Shown: one piece after another, positions 24,086 to 32,678 of the stretch
How positions within the stretch are numbered: the stretch's first letter is position 1
How the letters are laid out: every line of letters begins with the position of its first letter
Source: Comamonas sp. JUb58
GTDB lineage: Bacteria; Pseudomonadota; Gammaproteobacteria; Burkholderiales; Burkholderiaceae_C
Reading direction: 5' to 3'
NCBI RefSeq assembly: GCF_004364775.1
Contig: NZ_SOAL01000009.1
Coordinates: forward strand, 1-64,000
DNA: 64,000 nt
Position numbers and translations under genes: made by a program
Notes under the pieces: generated by a model
What the model saw: the letters and a program-made list of their open reading frames with translations, nothing else
The model's database searches: none
Told to the model about the DNA's origin: nothing

Positions 24086-25372
24086 ATGACAACAAACACA
24101 ACAACATCGAACGCCGCACCGGACCCCAGCGCACTGGGTAGCCTGCGGCAGGATTCGCGCACCATCGGCCTGGTGGGCCTGGCCCATGGCTCCTCGCATT
24201 TCTTCCATCTGCTGCTGCCGCCGCTGTTTCCCTGGCTGATTGCGGACTTCGGCTTCAGCTACTCCGAGCTCAGCGTGCTGGTGTCGGCCTTCTTCATCGT
24301 CTCGGGCGTAGGCCAGGCGCTGGCCGGCTTTGTGGTGGACCGCTTTGGCGCCCGCCCCATCATGTTTGCCGCGCTCAGCAGCTTTGCCGTGGCCGGTGTC
24401 ATTGCTGGCACCGCCAACAGCTATGCGCAGCTGATGCTGGCCGCCATCTTTGCCGGCCTGGGCAATGCGCCCTTCCACCCGGTGGATTTCACCATCCTCA
24501 ACAAGCGCCTCTCGCCCCAGCGCCTGGGCCATGGCTTCTCGGTGCATGGGCTCTCGGGCAACCTGGGCTGGGCCGCAGCGCCGGTGTTCATGGCCGGCAT
24601 CACCTCGGCCACCGGCTCCTGGCGCATGGCCTGCCTCTGCGGTGCAGCGCTGGCGGCCATCATCCTGACCATCATGGTCATCAATCGCGATGCGCTCGAT
24701 GACCGCGTCAGCCTGGCCAGCGCCGCGCCCAAGGCCGCCGGTGCTGCCGCTGGCCCGCAGGAGCACCCGATGGCCTTCCTGAAGCTGCCATCGGTCTGGC
24801 TGTGCTTCTCCTTCTTTTTCTGGACCACCTGCGCGATGAGCGCCATCCAGTCCTTCTCCAGCCCCGCGCTGCAGCAGCTCTATGGGCTGCCCGCCAGCAT
24901 CACCGCCTATGTGGTGACGGGCTACATGCTGTTTGGCGCTGCCGGCATGGTGCTGGGCGGTTTTCTGGTGGGCCGGGTGGAGCGGCTGGAGAAAGTCATC
25001 TCCGCCTGCCTGCTGTTCTCCGGCATCTTGCTGGCGCTTGTCGGCACCGGCTGGCTGCCCGGCTATGTGGCGCTGGGCGTGGCGGCGCTGGCCGGTATCG
25101 GCACCGGCCTGGCCGGCCCTTCGCGGGACATGCTGGTCAAGCGCGCTGCGCCGCCGGGCGCCACCGGCCGGGTCTATGGCACCGTGTACTCGGGCCTGGA
25201 TCTGGGCTTTTGCCTGGCCGCCCCGGTGTTTGGCTACATGCTGGACCACCACATGAACGCCGGCGTGTTCTTTGGCGCAGCCGTGGGCATGGTGCTGAGC
25301 GTGGTCTCCGCCGGCTTTGTCGGCGCAGGAGTCGCCGCACGCAAGCAGAAGGCGGCTGTGGTGCCTGCATAA
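24086..25372 (+). CDS. MFS efflux transporter, fosmidomycin-resistance (Fsr) type
   Basis: 428-residue inner-membrane carrier with about 12 hydrophobic segments. Near the N-terminus it has Gly-Leu-Ala-His-Gly-Ser-Ser-His-Phe-Phe-His, and the segment Gly-Asn-Ala-Pro-Phe-His-Pro-Val-Asp-Phe is the family hallmark in helix 4. Loop 2-3 has Asp-Arg-Phe-Gly-Ala-Arg-Pro. Substrate unknown. ATG at 24086 is used; a TTG six codons upstream is possible. Divergent from the AraC regulator and closed by a strong shared terminator. Confidence 0.85.
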   Translation: MTTNTTTSNAAPDPSALGSLRQDSRTIGLVGLAHGSSHFFHLLLPPLFPWLIADFGFSYSELSVLVSAFFIVSGVGQALAGFVVDRFGARPIMFAALSSFAVAGVIAGTANSYAQLMLAAIFAGLGNAPFHPVDFTILNKRLSPQRLGHGFSVHGLSGNLGWAAAPVFMAGITSATGSWRMACLCGAALAAIILTIMVINRDALDDRVSLASAAPKAAGAAAGPQEHPMAFLKLPSVWLCFSFFFWTTCAMSAIQSFSSPALQQLYGLPASITAYVVTGYMLFGAAGMVLGGFLVGRVERLEKVISACLLFSGILLALVGTGWLPGYVALGVAALAGIGTGLAGPSRDMLVKRAAPPGATGRVYGTVYSGLDLGFCLAAPVFGYMLDHHMNAGVFFGAAVGMVLSVVSAGFVGAGVAARKQKAAVVPA

Positions 25373-25424
25373 GGACGACGCTCCCACCCCTGGGTAGCAG
25401 CAAAAAAACCGCCAGAAGGCGTTA

Positions 25425-25460
25425 AAAGGCCCGCGCAACCGCTTGGTTGCGCGGGCCTTT
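25425..25460. terminator. Bidirectional terminator between MFS and FAD-oxidase genes
   Basis: Sixteen-base-pair perfect stem AAAGGCCCGCGCAACC with its complement and a GCTT loop. A-rich and T-rich ends on each side serve the two convergent genes. Confidence 0.9.
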
Positions 25461-25480
25461 GGCTTCGTGGAGGGTGACGA

Positions 25481-26902
25481 TCAGCCCAGCTGGAAGATCT
25501 TGCCCGGGTTGAGGATGTTCTTCGGGTCCAGCGCCTGCTTGATGGCGCGCATCATCGCCACGGCGCCTTCGCCGGCCTCTTCCAGCAAAAAGCCCTGCTT
25601 GTGCACGCCAATGCCGTGCTCGCCGGTGCAGGTGCCGCCCAGCGCAATGGCGCGCTGCACCAGCTGGTGGTTGAGCTGCTCGGCCTGTGCGCGCTGGCTG
25701 TCGTTGTCCGGGTCGATGAGGTAGCCGAAGTGGAAGTTTCCGTCACCCACGTGGCCCACGAGGAAGTAGGGGATGCCGCTGGCATCGGCCTCGGTCACGC
25801 ACTGCAGCAGTGCATCGGCCAGGCGGCTGATGGGCACACAGGTATCGGTGGTGATGCAGCGGCAGCCCGGCACGCTGGAGACGGCCGCAAAGTAGGCATT
25901 GTGGCGGGCGGTGAAGAGGCGCGTGCGGTCTTCTGGGCGCTCGGCCCACTCAAAGGCATTGCCGCCATGTTCGCTGGCCAGGTCCTGCACCATCTCGGCC
26001 TGCTCCTTGACGCCGGTGGGCGAGCCATGGAACTCCATCAGCAGCATCGGTTCCTCGCGCAGATCGAGCTTGCTGTAGGCATTGACCATGCGCACCGCAT
26101 TCACATCGATCAGCTCCACACGCGCAATCGGGATGCCCATCTGGATGGTCTCGATCACAGTGCGCACGGCCGCTTCAATGGTCGGGAACGAGCAGATGGC
26201 GGCGCTCACCGCCTCGGGCAGTGGGTAGATGCGCAGGCTGATCTCGGTAAAGATGCCCAGGGTGCCTTCGCTACCCACCATCAGGCGCGTCAGGTCGTAG
26301 CCGGCCGCACTTTTCTTGGCGCGGTTGCCGGTGCGGATCAGCTGGCCGCTGGCGGTCACCACCTCCAGCGCCAGCACGTTCTCGCGCATGGTGCCGTAGC
26401 GCACGGCATTGGTGCCGCTGGCGCGGGTCGATGCCATGCCGCCGATGGAGGCGTCAGCGCCCGGGTCGATCGGGAAGAAAAAGCCCGTGTCCTTGATCGC
26501 CTCGTTGAGCTGCTTGCGGGTGATGCCCGGCTGCACGGTGATGGTCAGGTCCTCGGTGTCGATGGACAGCACTTGGTTCATGCGGTTCACATCGATGCTG
26601 ATGCCGCCTTGCACGGCCAGCAGATGGCCTTCCAGCGAGGAGCCGGCGCCGTAGGCAATGACGGGCACTTCGTACTGGTGGCACAGGGCCACGGCATCTT
26701 GCACATCCTGGCTGGATTCGGCATAGACCACGGCGGCCGGTGGCGGTGCGGTGATCGAGCCTTCGTCGCGGCCATGCTGCTCGCGCACGGCCTGCGAGGT
26801 CACGCACTGGCTGCCAAAACGGGCACTCAGCGCGGCCATGAAGGCATCGGGAATGGGGCGCTGCGCAGCAGCCAGGATGTGGGGGGAGGTGGGCGCGTTC
26901 AT
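25481..26902 (-). CDS. FAD-linked 2-hydroxyacid oxidase (GlcD / D-lactate dehydrogenase type)
   Basis: 473 residues of the vanillyl-alcohol-oxidase flavoprotein superfamily. The FAD-binding half has Pro-Val-Ile-Ala-Tyr-Gly-Ala-Gly-Ser-Ser-Leu-Glu-Gly-His near 110 and Asp-Pro-Gly-Ala-Asp-Ala-Ser-Ile-Gly-Gly-Met. The cap ends with Val-Gly-His-Val-Gly-Asp-Gly-Asn-Phe-His, and Gly-Glu-His-Gly-Ile-Gly-Val-His-Lys lies near the C-terminus. These fit D-lactate or glycolate dehydrogenases that pass electrons to the respiratory chain. Exact substrate cannot be told. Single gene. Confidence 0.9.
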   Translation of the reverse strand: MNAPTSPHILAAAQRPIPDAFMAALSARFGSQCVTSQAVREQHGRDEGSITAPPPAAVVYAESSQDVQDAVALCHQYEVPVIAYGAGSSLEGHLLAVQGGISIDVNRMNQVLSIDTEDLTITVQPGITRKQLNEAIKDTGFFFPIDPGADASIGGMASTRASGTNAVRYGTMRENVLALEVVTASGQLIRTGNRAKKSAAGYDLTRLMVGSEGTLGIFTEISLRIYPLPEAVSAAICSFPTIEAAVRTVIETIQMGIPIARVELIDVNAVRMVNAYSKLDLREEPMLLMEFHGSPTGVKEQAEMVQDLASEHGGNAFEWAERPEDRTRLFTARHNAYFAAVSSVPGCRCITTDTCVPISRLADALLQCVTEADASGIPYFLVGHVGDGNFHFGYLIDPDNDSQRAQAEQLNHQLVQRAIALGGTCTGEHGIGVHKQGFLLEEAGEGAVAMMRAIKQALDPKNILNPGKIFQLG

Positions 26903-26978
26903 CAGGTTCTCCAGGGCGGGAGCCAAGAATAGCACCGCCCGCTTTTCAGCGCTGTCCGCTGCGCTGCAGCCGGGCATG

Positions 26979-27000
26979 AAAAAACCCCGCCGTAGCGGGG
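26979..27000 (-). terminator. Terminator of the small exported-protein gene
   Basis: CCCCGC/GCGGGG stem with CGTA loop; A-run 26979-26984 on the plus strand gives the U-tract leftward. It follows the gene at 27037. Confidence 0.75.
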
Positions 27001-27036
27001 AGAGGGAGAGTTCGGGAGAACCGGCGAGGGCGCCGG

Positions 27037-27261
27037 TCAGAGAGACTTTTTGACCGGCTGGCGCGCCTGGTGGCGGCGCGGGTCATTGGGGCCCAGTTGG
27101 CGGTCCACCTGGATAATGCGGCTACCGCTGGCGGCCTGTCCGATGCGCTGCTGGCTGCTGCTCAGCGGCTGGGCACTGGCCATTGCCGATGTGACCGCAA
27201 TCGATGCAAACAGCATCACGCTGCGGGCGTCAAAGGAATGGGCGAAAAACTTGCCAGACAT
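27037..27261 (-). CDS. Small exported protein of unknown function
   Basis: 74 residues. A signal peptide is evident (hydrophobic 15-27, Ala-Met-Ala-Ser-Ala-Gln cleavage region), leaving about 45 mature residues. These are rich in Gln/Arg/Ser and end Lys-Lys-Ser-Leu, basic in the second half. No family recognised. A hairpin terminator follows it, and an AGGATCTACAG ribosome region precedes it, supporting a real gene. Divergent from pduO. Confidence 0.6.
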   Translation of the reverse strand: MSGKFFAHSFDARSVMLFASIAVTSAMASAQPLSSSQQRIGQAASGSRIIQVDRQLGPNDPRRHQARQPVKKSL

Positions 27262-27415
27262 CTGTAGATCCTTTCGTCATTCAGACATGGCTCTATTGAA
27301 CCCGGAATCGGCGCTGTTTGCTATCATTTTTGCTTAGTGTTGCCTCGGCTACATATTTACCGCGCCGGTAACAGAAAATAGGCGGAGATTCACAGCCGCT
27401 TTACAAGGATTACCC

Positions 27416-28018
27416 ATGGGCAACCGTCTCTCCCAAATTGCGACCAGAACCGGTGACGATGGCAGCACCGGCCTGGGCGACAACAGCCGCGTCTCCAAGG
27501 CCAGCGGCCGCCCCCAGGCGATGGGCGATGTCGATGAGCTCAACTCCCATATCGGCCTGCTGCTGTGCGAGCCGCTGCCCGCCGATGTGCGCGAGCTGCT
27601 GATCGACATCCAGCACCAGCTCTTCAACCTGGGCGGTGAGCTGTCCATGCCGGGCTACGAGCTGCTCAAGGACGATGCGCTGCTGCAGCTCGATACCGCG
27701 CTGGCGCACTACAACGCACAGCTGCCGCGCCTGGCCGAATTCATCCTGCCCGCAGGCACGCGCGCTGCGGCGCAATCCCATGTCTGCCGCACCGTGGCGC
27801 GCCGTGCCGAGCGCATGGTGGTGGCGCTGGAGCAGGACGAGGCCATGCGCCCCGCGCCGCGCCAGTACCTCAACCGCCTGTCCGATCTGCTGTTTGTGCT
27901 GGCCCGGGTGCTCAACCGCGTCGATGGCGGTGACGACGTGTACTGGAAGAGCGCGCGGCTGGCGCGCATGCAGGCCGAGGATGGGCCTGGCGGCAGCAAC
28001 ATCGGCGCTGGCCGCTGA
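27416..28018 (+). CDS. Cob(I)yrinic acid a,c-diamide adenosyltransferase, PduO type
   Basis: Transfers the adenosyl group of ATP to Co(I) corrinoid, making coenzyme B12. 200 residues form a five-helix bundle. The N-terminal ATP motif is Thr-Arg-Thr-Gly-Asp-Asp-Gly-Ser-Thr-Gly-Leu-Gly-Asp, followed by Asp-Val-Asp-Glu-Leu-Asn-Ser. The signature Arg-x-x-Ala-Arg-Arg-Ala-Glu-Arg appears as Cys-Arg-Thr-Val-Ala-Arg-Arg-Ala-Glu-Arg near residue 125, and Tyr-Leu-Asn-Arg-Leu-Ser-Asp near 150. Followed at 17 bases by a LysR gene on the same strand. No other cobalamin genes are adjacent. Confidence 0.93.
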   Translation: MGNRLSQIATRTGDDGSTGLGDNSRVSKASGRPQAMGDVDELNSHIGLLLCEPLPADVRELLIDIQHQLFNLGGELSMPGYELLKDDALLQLDTALAHYNAQLPRLAEFILPAGTRAAAQSHVCRTVARRAERMVVALEQDEAMRPAPRQYLNRLSDLLFVLARVLNRVDGGDDVYWKSARLARMQAEDGPGGSNIGAGR

Positions 28019-28035
28019 CCCGCGAGGCACCGCCC

Positions 28036-28935
28036 ATGCGCCTGCGCCATATCGAAGTCTTCAACGCGGTGATGCACACCGGCAGCGTCAGCGCTGCGGC
28101 GCGCCTCATCAATATCTCGCAGCCAGCCGTCAGCCGCACCTTGCAGCATGCCGAGCTGCAGCTGGGCTTTGCGCTGTTCCAGCGCAGCAAGGGCCGGCTG
28201 GCGCCGACCAGCGAGGCGCTGGCCTTGCTGCCGCACATGGAAAAGCTGTTTGCCCAGCTCGAAGAGGTACAGCGCCTGGCCGACAGCCTGCGCAAGGGCC
28301 GCGACGGCGATGAGCTGCGCATTGCCAGCGTGCTGGCGCTGAGCCATGAGGTGCTGCCCCGGGCGCTGGCGCAGTTCAAGCAAAAACACCCCAATGTCCG
28401 GGTCAGCCTGCAGTCGCTGCACTCGCCGCAGATCGTCTCGGCGCTGATGATGCAGGAGGCCGATGTCGGCTTTGTGCTGAGCAATGTGCAGCAGGCCAGC
28501 CTGCAGCAGGAGAGCCTGGCGCGCGTGCCCATGGTCTGCGTGGTGCCCAAGGGCATGCTGCCGCCCTTCAAGCTGCGCGCGGGCAGCCTCTCGCTCGATG
28601 ACCTGACCGGCGTGCCCACCATCAGCCTGGATGCGCAGGACCCCGTCGGCATGCTGCTGAGTCAGCTGACCCGCGAATCCAATGCCGGGCTGGACCACTT
28701 TGTCACCGTGCAGACCTACCACACGGCCTTGGCGATGGCCCACCACGGCTTGGGCGTGGCCATGGTCGATGGCTGCACCGCCTTGTCGGCCGATACGAGC
28801 AAGGTCGATGTGCTGCCCTTGGCGCCCGGTCTGCAGGTGCCGGTCAATGCGATCCGCGCGGTTTCGCAGCCGCAGTCCTTGCTGGTCAAGGCGATCACGC
28901 GCGAGATGCAGAAGGTGCTGGCAGCGCAGCTTTGA
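28036..28935 (+). CDS. LysR-family regulator
   Basis: 299 residues with the LysR winged helix-turn-helix at the N-terminus (Ala-Ala-Arg-Leu-Ile-Asn-Ile-Ser-Gln-Pro-Ala-Val-Ser-Arg-Thr-Leu) and a periplasmic-binding-like effector domain. It converges with the D-amino-acid dehydrogenase gene with a single base between stops. Its spacing behind pduO suggests shared transcription, but functional targets are unknown. Similar regulators near amino-acid oxidases (for example ArgP-like and DsdC-like) respond to amino acids; this is only a hint. Confidence 0.88.
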   Translation: MRLRHIEVFNAVMHTGSVSAAARLINISQPAVSRTLQHAELQLGFALFQRSKGRLAPTSEALALLPHMEKLFAQLEEVQRLADSLRKGRDGDELRIASVLALSHEVLPRALAQFKQKHPNVRVSLQSLHSPQIVSALMMQEADVGFVLSNVQQASLQQESLARVPMVCVVPKGMLPPFKLRAGSLSLDDLTGVPTISLDAQDPVGMLLSQLTRESNAGLDHFVTVQTYHTALAMAHHGLGVAMVDGCTALSADTSKVDVLPLAPGLQVPVNAIRAVSQPQSLLVKAITREMQKVLAAQL

Positions 28936-28936
28936 T

Positions 28937-30154
28937 TCAGGCGGTCTGGCCGATGTCGTAGGCCAGCTGTGCCGCGGTGCCAAAGGCCAAAGTAAAGCCC
29001 AGCGCGCCATGGCCGGTGTTGATCCAGAGATTGCTGGCGCCCGCCGATTGCGCAATCGGCACGGCAGTCGGTGTGGCAGGGCGCAGGCCGGCCCAGGGCT
29101 GGACCTGGACGTAATCGCTGCAACCGGGAAACACTGCTTCGGTGGAGGCGCAGAGGCTCTGGATCTTGTCCTGCGGAATGCGCAGGTCGTGGCCCACCAG
29201 CTCCACCATGCCGGCCACGCGCAGGCGCTGGCCAATGCGCGCAAACACCACCTTGCGCGCGCTGTCGGTGATGCTCACTGTCGGCGCCTTGTGGCCTGCG
29301 GCCGCCACGTCCAGGGTGATGCTGTAGCCCTTGAGCGGGTAGACCGGCAGATCCACCCCCAGCGGCTTGCACAGCGCCACGCTGTCCACGCCCAGCGCGA
29401 CGATGAAGTGCTCGGCCTCGATATCGCCCTGCGCCGTCTCCAGCGCGGCGATCTTGCCGCCTTCGCGGCGCAGGCGCTGGATGGGCGTGTCCATGATGAA
29501 CTTCACCCCCTTTTGGCGCAACCAGTCTTCGAGCTGGCGGCAGACCTGGTAGCAATCAGCGGCGCATTCGCTGGGCGTGTGCACGGCGCCAGCAAACTGG
29601 CTGCGGTAGGCTGCCAGCGCGGGCTCCAGCGCGACGGCTTCATCGGGGCTGACGATGCGCTGCGGCGCGCTGCCCAGCTGGCTTTGCACATCAAGCTGCT
29701 GGCGCGCCGACTGCACGGCGGCATCGCTGGGGTAGAGCACCAGCTTGCCGGTGCTGCTGTAGTCCCAGTCACCACCCACCTGGGTCTGCATGGCCTCAAA
29801 ACGCTGGCGGCTGACGGCGGCCAACTGCAGCAAGCTGCGGGTGCTGGCAGCAGAACGGTCGGCATTGCAGGCACCCAAAAAAGCCAGGCCCCATTTCCAT
29901 TGCTGGGGATCGGCCTGCAGGCGGAACTTGAGCGGCGAATCGCTGCTGAACAGCAGCTTGGGCAGCTGCTTCCAGATGCCAGGGTCGGCCAGCGGCTGCA
30001 CATAGCTGTAGCTCAGCTGCGCACCATTGCCCATGCTGGTGCCACTGCCGGCGTGGGATGCCTTGTCAACCACGGTCACTTGGTGCCCAGCTTGGTGCAG
30101 CTCATAGGCGGCAGCCAAACCCACAATTCCCGCACCCAGAATGCAAACCTGCAT
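28937..30154 (-). CDS. D-amino-acid dehydrogenase-like FAD oxidoreductase (DadA type)
   Basis: 405 residues. It opens with the dinucleotide fold Val-Cys-Ile-Leu-Gly-Ala-Gly-Ile-Val-Gly-Leu-Ala-Ala-Ala-Tyr-Glu and an acidic strand end (Val-Val-Asp-Lys). A Ser-Tyr-Ser-Tyr-Val-Gln-Pro-Leu-Ala-Asp segment typical of DadA follows. The C-terminal motif is Gly-Leu-Arg-Pro-Ala-Thr-Pro-Thr-Ala...Asn-Thr-Gly-His-Gly-Ala-Leu-Gly-Phe-Thr. DadA enzymes deaminate D-amino acids and feed electrons to quinones at the inner membrane. Divergent from a glutamate/aspartate-type binding protein and an amino-acid racemase gene, a coherent context. Confidence 0.88.
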   Translation of the reverse strand: MQVCILGAGIVGLAAAYELHQAGHQVTVVDKASHAGSGTSMGNGAQLSYSYVQPLADPGIWKQLPKLLFSSDSPLKFRLQADPQQWKWGLAFLGACNADRSAASTRSLLQLAAVSRQRFEAMQTQVGGDWDYSSTGKLVLYPSDAAVQSARQQLDVQSQLGSAPQRIVSPDEAVALEPALAAYRSQFAGAVHTPSECAADCYQVCRQLEDWLRQKGVKFIMDTPIQRLRREGGKIAALETAQGDIEAEHFIVALGVDSVALCKPLGVDLPVYPLKGYSITLDVAAAGHKAPTVSITDSARKVVFARIGQRLRVAGMVELVGHDLRIPQDKIQSLCASTEAVFPGCSDYVQVQPWAGLRPATPTAVPIAQSAGASNLWINTGHGALGFTLAFGTAAQLAYDIGQTA

Positions 30155-30378
30155 GGAACACCCCCTGAAAACCCTTAAATATAGGCGCTTGAAAACCGCC
30201 TGTCGCATAGCAAAATGGGCAACAGGCATGCCATTTGCTTATAGGTACAGCGGTTCCGCCTCTGTGCGGTATGCCATGCACCATAACCAAGCGTTATAGG
30301 GCTGTCCCAAAAAGGCATTGTTGAAACAAAGTGCTGGTTTCTACACTGTTCATATTGTTCGATTCAAGGAGGTTCACC

Positions 30379-31263
30379 ATGAAGTTTGTTAAGTCGCTGG
30401 TCTGTGCTGCCGCTGCTGTTGCCTGCCTGCCCTCGGCCTTTGCCGATGTGCTGGCCAAGGCCAAGGATTCGGGCGAAATCACGTTCGCCTACCGCGAATC
30501 CTCGGTGCCGTTCAGCTACCTCTCCGGTGGCCAAAACGCCATCGGCTTCTCGGTGGACATCTCCAACGCCGTGGCCGATGCCGTGCGCAAGGAAATCGGC
30601 AAGCCTGACCTGAAGGTCAAGTGGCAGTCGGTCACCTCGGCCAACCGCATTCCGCTGATCCAGAACGGCACCATCGTGCTCGAATGCGGCTCCACCACCA
30701 ACAACAGCGCCCGCAACAAGGATGTGGATTTCGCGATCAACTACTTCTACACCGGCACCCGCGTGGCAGTGAAGAAGAGCGCCGGCATCAAGAACTGGGC
30801 TGATCTGAAGGGCAAGACCCTGGCCATCACCACCGGCACCACCAACCTGCCTGTGGTGCGCAAGTACAGCGCCGACCAGAAGCTGGACATCAACATCACC
30901 CTGGCCAAGGACCATTCCGACGGCTTCCTGCTGATGGAGAACGACCGCGCAGCCGGCTTTGCGATGGACGACATCCTGCTGTACGGCCTGAAGGCCAACT
31001 CCAAGGACCCAGCGGCCTACGAAGTGGTGGCCGATGCACTGCAAGTCGAGCCCTATGCCTGCATGCTGCCCAAGGATGACCCTGCCTTCAAGAAGATCGT
31101 CGATGGCGTCATCGGCGGCATGATGAAGTCGGGCGAATTCACCAAGCTGTACGACAAGTGGTTCATGCAGCCCATCCCACCGAAGAACCAGGCACTGGGC
31201 CTGCCCATGAACAAGGAACTGCAGGACAATCTGACCGCGCAAAGCGACAAGCCTGCGATCTGA
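30379..31263 (+). CDS. Glutamate/aspartate-type ABC solute-binding protein (GltI-like), without permease genes
   Basis: 294 residues, signal peptide to about Ala20 (Ser-Ala-Phe-Ala). The family-3 binding fold is seen in Ile-Thr-Phe-Ala-Tyr-Arg-Glu-Ser-Ser-Val-Pro-Phe-Ser-Tyr, Gly-Phe-Ser-Val-Asp-Ile, Val-Leu-Glu-Cys-Gly-Ser-Thr-Thr-Asn-Asn, and Val-Asp-Phe-Ala-Ile-Asn. These match GltI. No transporter genes flank it: a terminator hairpin and a racemase gene follow. It may work with a permease encoded elsewhere. Confidence 0.88.
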   Translation: MKFVKSLVCAAAAVACLPSAFADVLAKAKDSGEITFAYRESSVPFSYLSGGQNAIGFSVDISNAVADAVRKEIGKPDLKVKWQSVTSANRIPLIQNGTIVLECGSTTNNSARNKDVDFAINYFYTGTRVAVKKSAGIKNWADLKGKTLAITTGTTNLPVVRKYSADQKLDINITLAKDHSDGFLLMENDRAAGFAMDDILLYGLKANSKDPAAYEVVADALQVEPYACMLPKDDPAFKKIVDGVIGGMMKSGEFTKLYDKWFMQPIPPKNQALGLPMNKELQDNLTAQSDKPAI

Positions 31264-31297
31264 TGGACAATCCCGTGTCGTGCACGGCACGCACTGC

Positions 31298-31322
31298 AAT
31301 GGCCCGGCAACGGGCCATTTTT
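31298..31322 (+). terminator. Terminator after the GltI-like gene
   Basis: Nine-base-pair stem AATGGCCCG/CGGGCCATT with a GCAA loop and T-run. It lies only 20 bases before the racemase start, so it may attenuate rather than fully end transcription. Confidence 0.85.
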
Positions 31323-31342
31323 CATTTTCTCTGGAGTTGGGT

Positions 31343-32074
31343 ATGAAGCTTCACACCGTAGGCATTCTGGGCGGCATGGGCCCAGCAGCAGGCGCTGATT
31401 TTGTGCGCCTGTTTGTACAGGCCTGCGCAGACCATTTGCGGGCCAGCGGCGCCCCCGTGACCGACCAGGGCTACCCCGAGCACTGGCTGGCCCAGTTGCC
31501 GATACCGGACCGCAGCGCCGCGCTGCTGGCGCCCGAGACCGCAGAAGACCCCTTCGCGATGATGTGCCAGGGCCTGGACAAGCTCCAGGCCGTGGGGGCC
31601 CAGGCGGTGGCCGTGGCCTGCAATACCGCCCATGCCTGGCATGGCCGCCTGCAGCAGGCCTACCCGCAGCTGCAGCTGCTGCACATTGCGCGTGTGGTGG
31701 CCAAAGGGCTGCAGCAGCAAGGCCAGGCGTCTTGCATGCTGCTGGCTACGCAAGGCACCTACCGCATTGGCCTGTATGACCAGGCGCTGGCCGCCTGCGG
31801 TATCACCGTATACCTGCCGCAAGAGGCGGAGCGTGAGCTGCTGATGCGCGGCATCTACCAGGGTGTGAAGGCCGACCGCATGGACCAGGCACGCGCCGAT
31901 TTCGCCGCCGTGGCCCAGGCCATGCGTGCCCGCCATGGCGATGTGCCCCTGATCATGGGCTGCACCGAAATACCGCTGGCCTTGCCAGGCGCGGACAGCG
32001 TGCAAGGCTTGCCACTGATCGACCCGGCCTGGGAGCTGGCACGGGCATTGGCGCGCGTGGCCTACGGCGCCTAA
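31343..32074 (+). CDS. Aspartate/glutamate racemase family protein
   Basis: 243 residues. Starts Thr-Val-Gly-Ile-Leu-Gly-Gly-Met-Gly-Pro-Ala-Ala, the family signature. Two catalytic cysteines are in Val-Ala-Cys-Asn-Thr-Ala-His (about residue 94) and Met-Gly-Cys-Thr-Glu-Ile-Pro-Leu (about residue 206), giving the two-base cofactor-independent racemase mechanism. ATG at 31343 is the first with similarity, preceded by TGGAG. Lies behind a GltI-type binding protein and near a D-amino-acid dehydrogenase, consistent with interconversion of D- and L-acidic amino acids. Confidence 0.9.
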   Translation: MKLHTVGILGGMGPAAGADFVRLFVQACADHLRASGAPVTDQGYPEHWLAQLPIPDRSAALLAPETAEDPFAMMCQGLDKLQAVGAQAVAVACNTAHAWHGRLQQAYPQLQLLHIARVVAKGLQQQGQASCMLLATQGTYRIGLYDQALAACGITVYLPQEAERELLMRGIYQGVKADRMDQARADFAAVAQAMRARHGDVPLIMGCTEIPLALPGADSVQGLPLIDPAWELARALARVAYGA

Positions 32075-32503
32075 TCAGTCTGCGTTTTCCAGCATCGCCA
32101 TGGTGATGCGCGAAACGCAGGTCAGCTTGCCCTCGTCGTTGACCATGTCGATCTGCCAGACCTGGGTCATGCGGCCGATATGCACCGGCTTGGCGGTGCC
32201 GGTGACCCAGCCGCTTTGCACGCCCCGGATATGGTTGGCATTGATATCGAGGCCGACACAACGCCAGCCCTCGGGCGCGGAAAACATGGCGCCCACGGAG
32301 CCCAGCGTCTCCGCCAGCACCACGCTGATCCCCCCATGCAGCAGCCCATAGGGCTGGTGCGTGCGGTGGTCCACCGGCACACGGCCCACCAGGTAATCGT
32401 CGCCGATCTCCACATATTCGATGCCCAGGTGTTCAATCGCCGTATTGCGCGCCTTGTCGCGCAGCACGTCCAGCGAGATGGGCTTTTTCCAGATAGCAGT
32501 CAT
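32075..32503 (-). CDS. Hotdog-fold acyl-CoA thioesterase (PaaI/YdiI type)
   Basis: 142 residues. The hotdog core contains Gln-Pro-Tyr-Gly-Leu-Leu-His-Gly-Gly-Ile-Ser-Val-Val-Leu-Ala-Glu-Thr-Leu-Gly-Ser, the signature helix with catalytic Glu of the YdiI/MenI group, and a later Asp-Ile-Asn-Ala-Asn-His strand. The family hydrolyses aromatic or hydroxynaphthoyl-CoA thioesters; the substrate here is undecided. The stop codon abuts the convergent racemase gene. Confidence 0.88.
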   Translation of the reverse strand: MTAIWKKPISLDVLRDKARNTAIEHLGIEYVEIGDDYLVGRVPVDHRTHQPYGLLHGGISVVLAETLGSVGAMFSAPEGWRCVGLDINANHIRGVQSGWVTGTAKPVHIGRMTQVWQIDMVNDEGKLTCVSRITMAMLENAD

Positions 32504-32678
32504 GGGGTGTCCAGGCTCAACAAAAGTGATGCCACAGCATAGCGCTGTGCAAGCCGGCTGCCTACCGCCTGCCTACCGCCTGCATGACGCGGTGGCTGAG
32601 GCTGGGCGCTGGGGTGAGCTTTGTGGCAGCTTTTGACGCAGCGGCGCGCCCTTTGAGCCGATTCTCAAGCAGGTGCGC

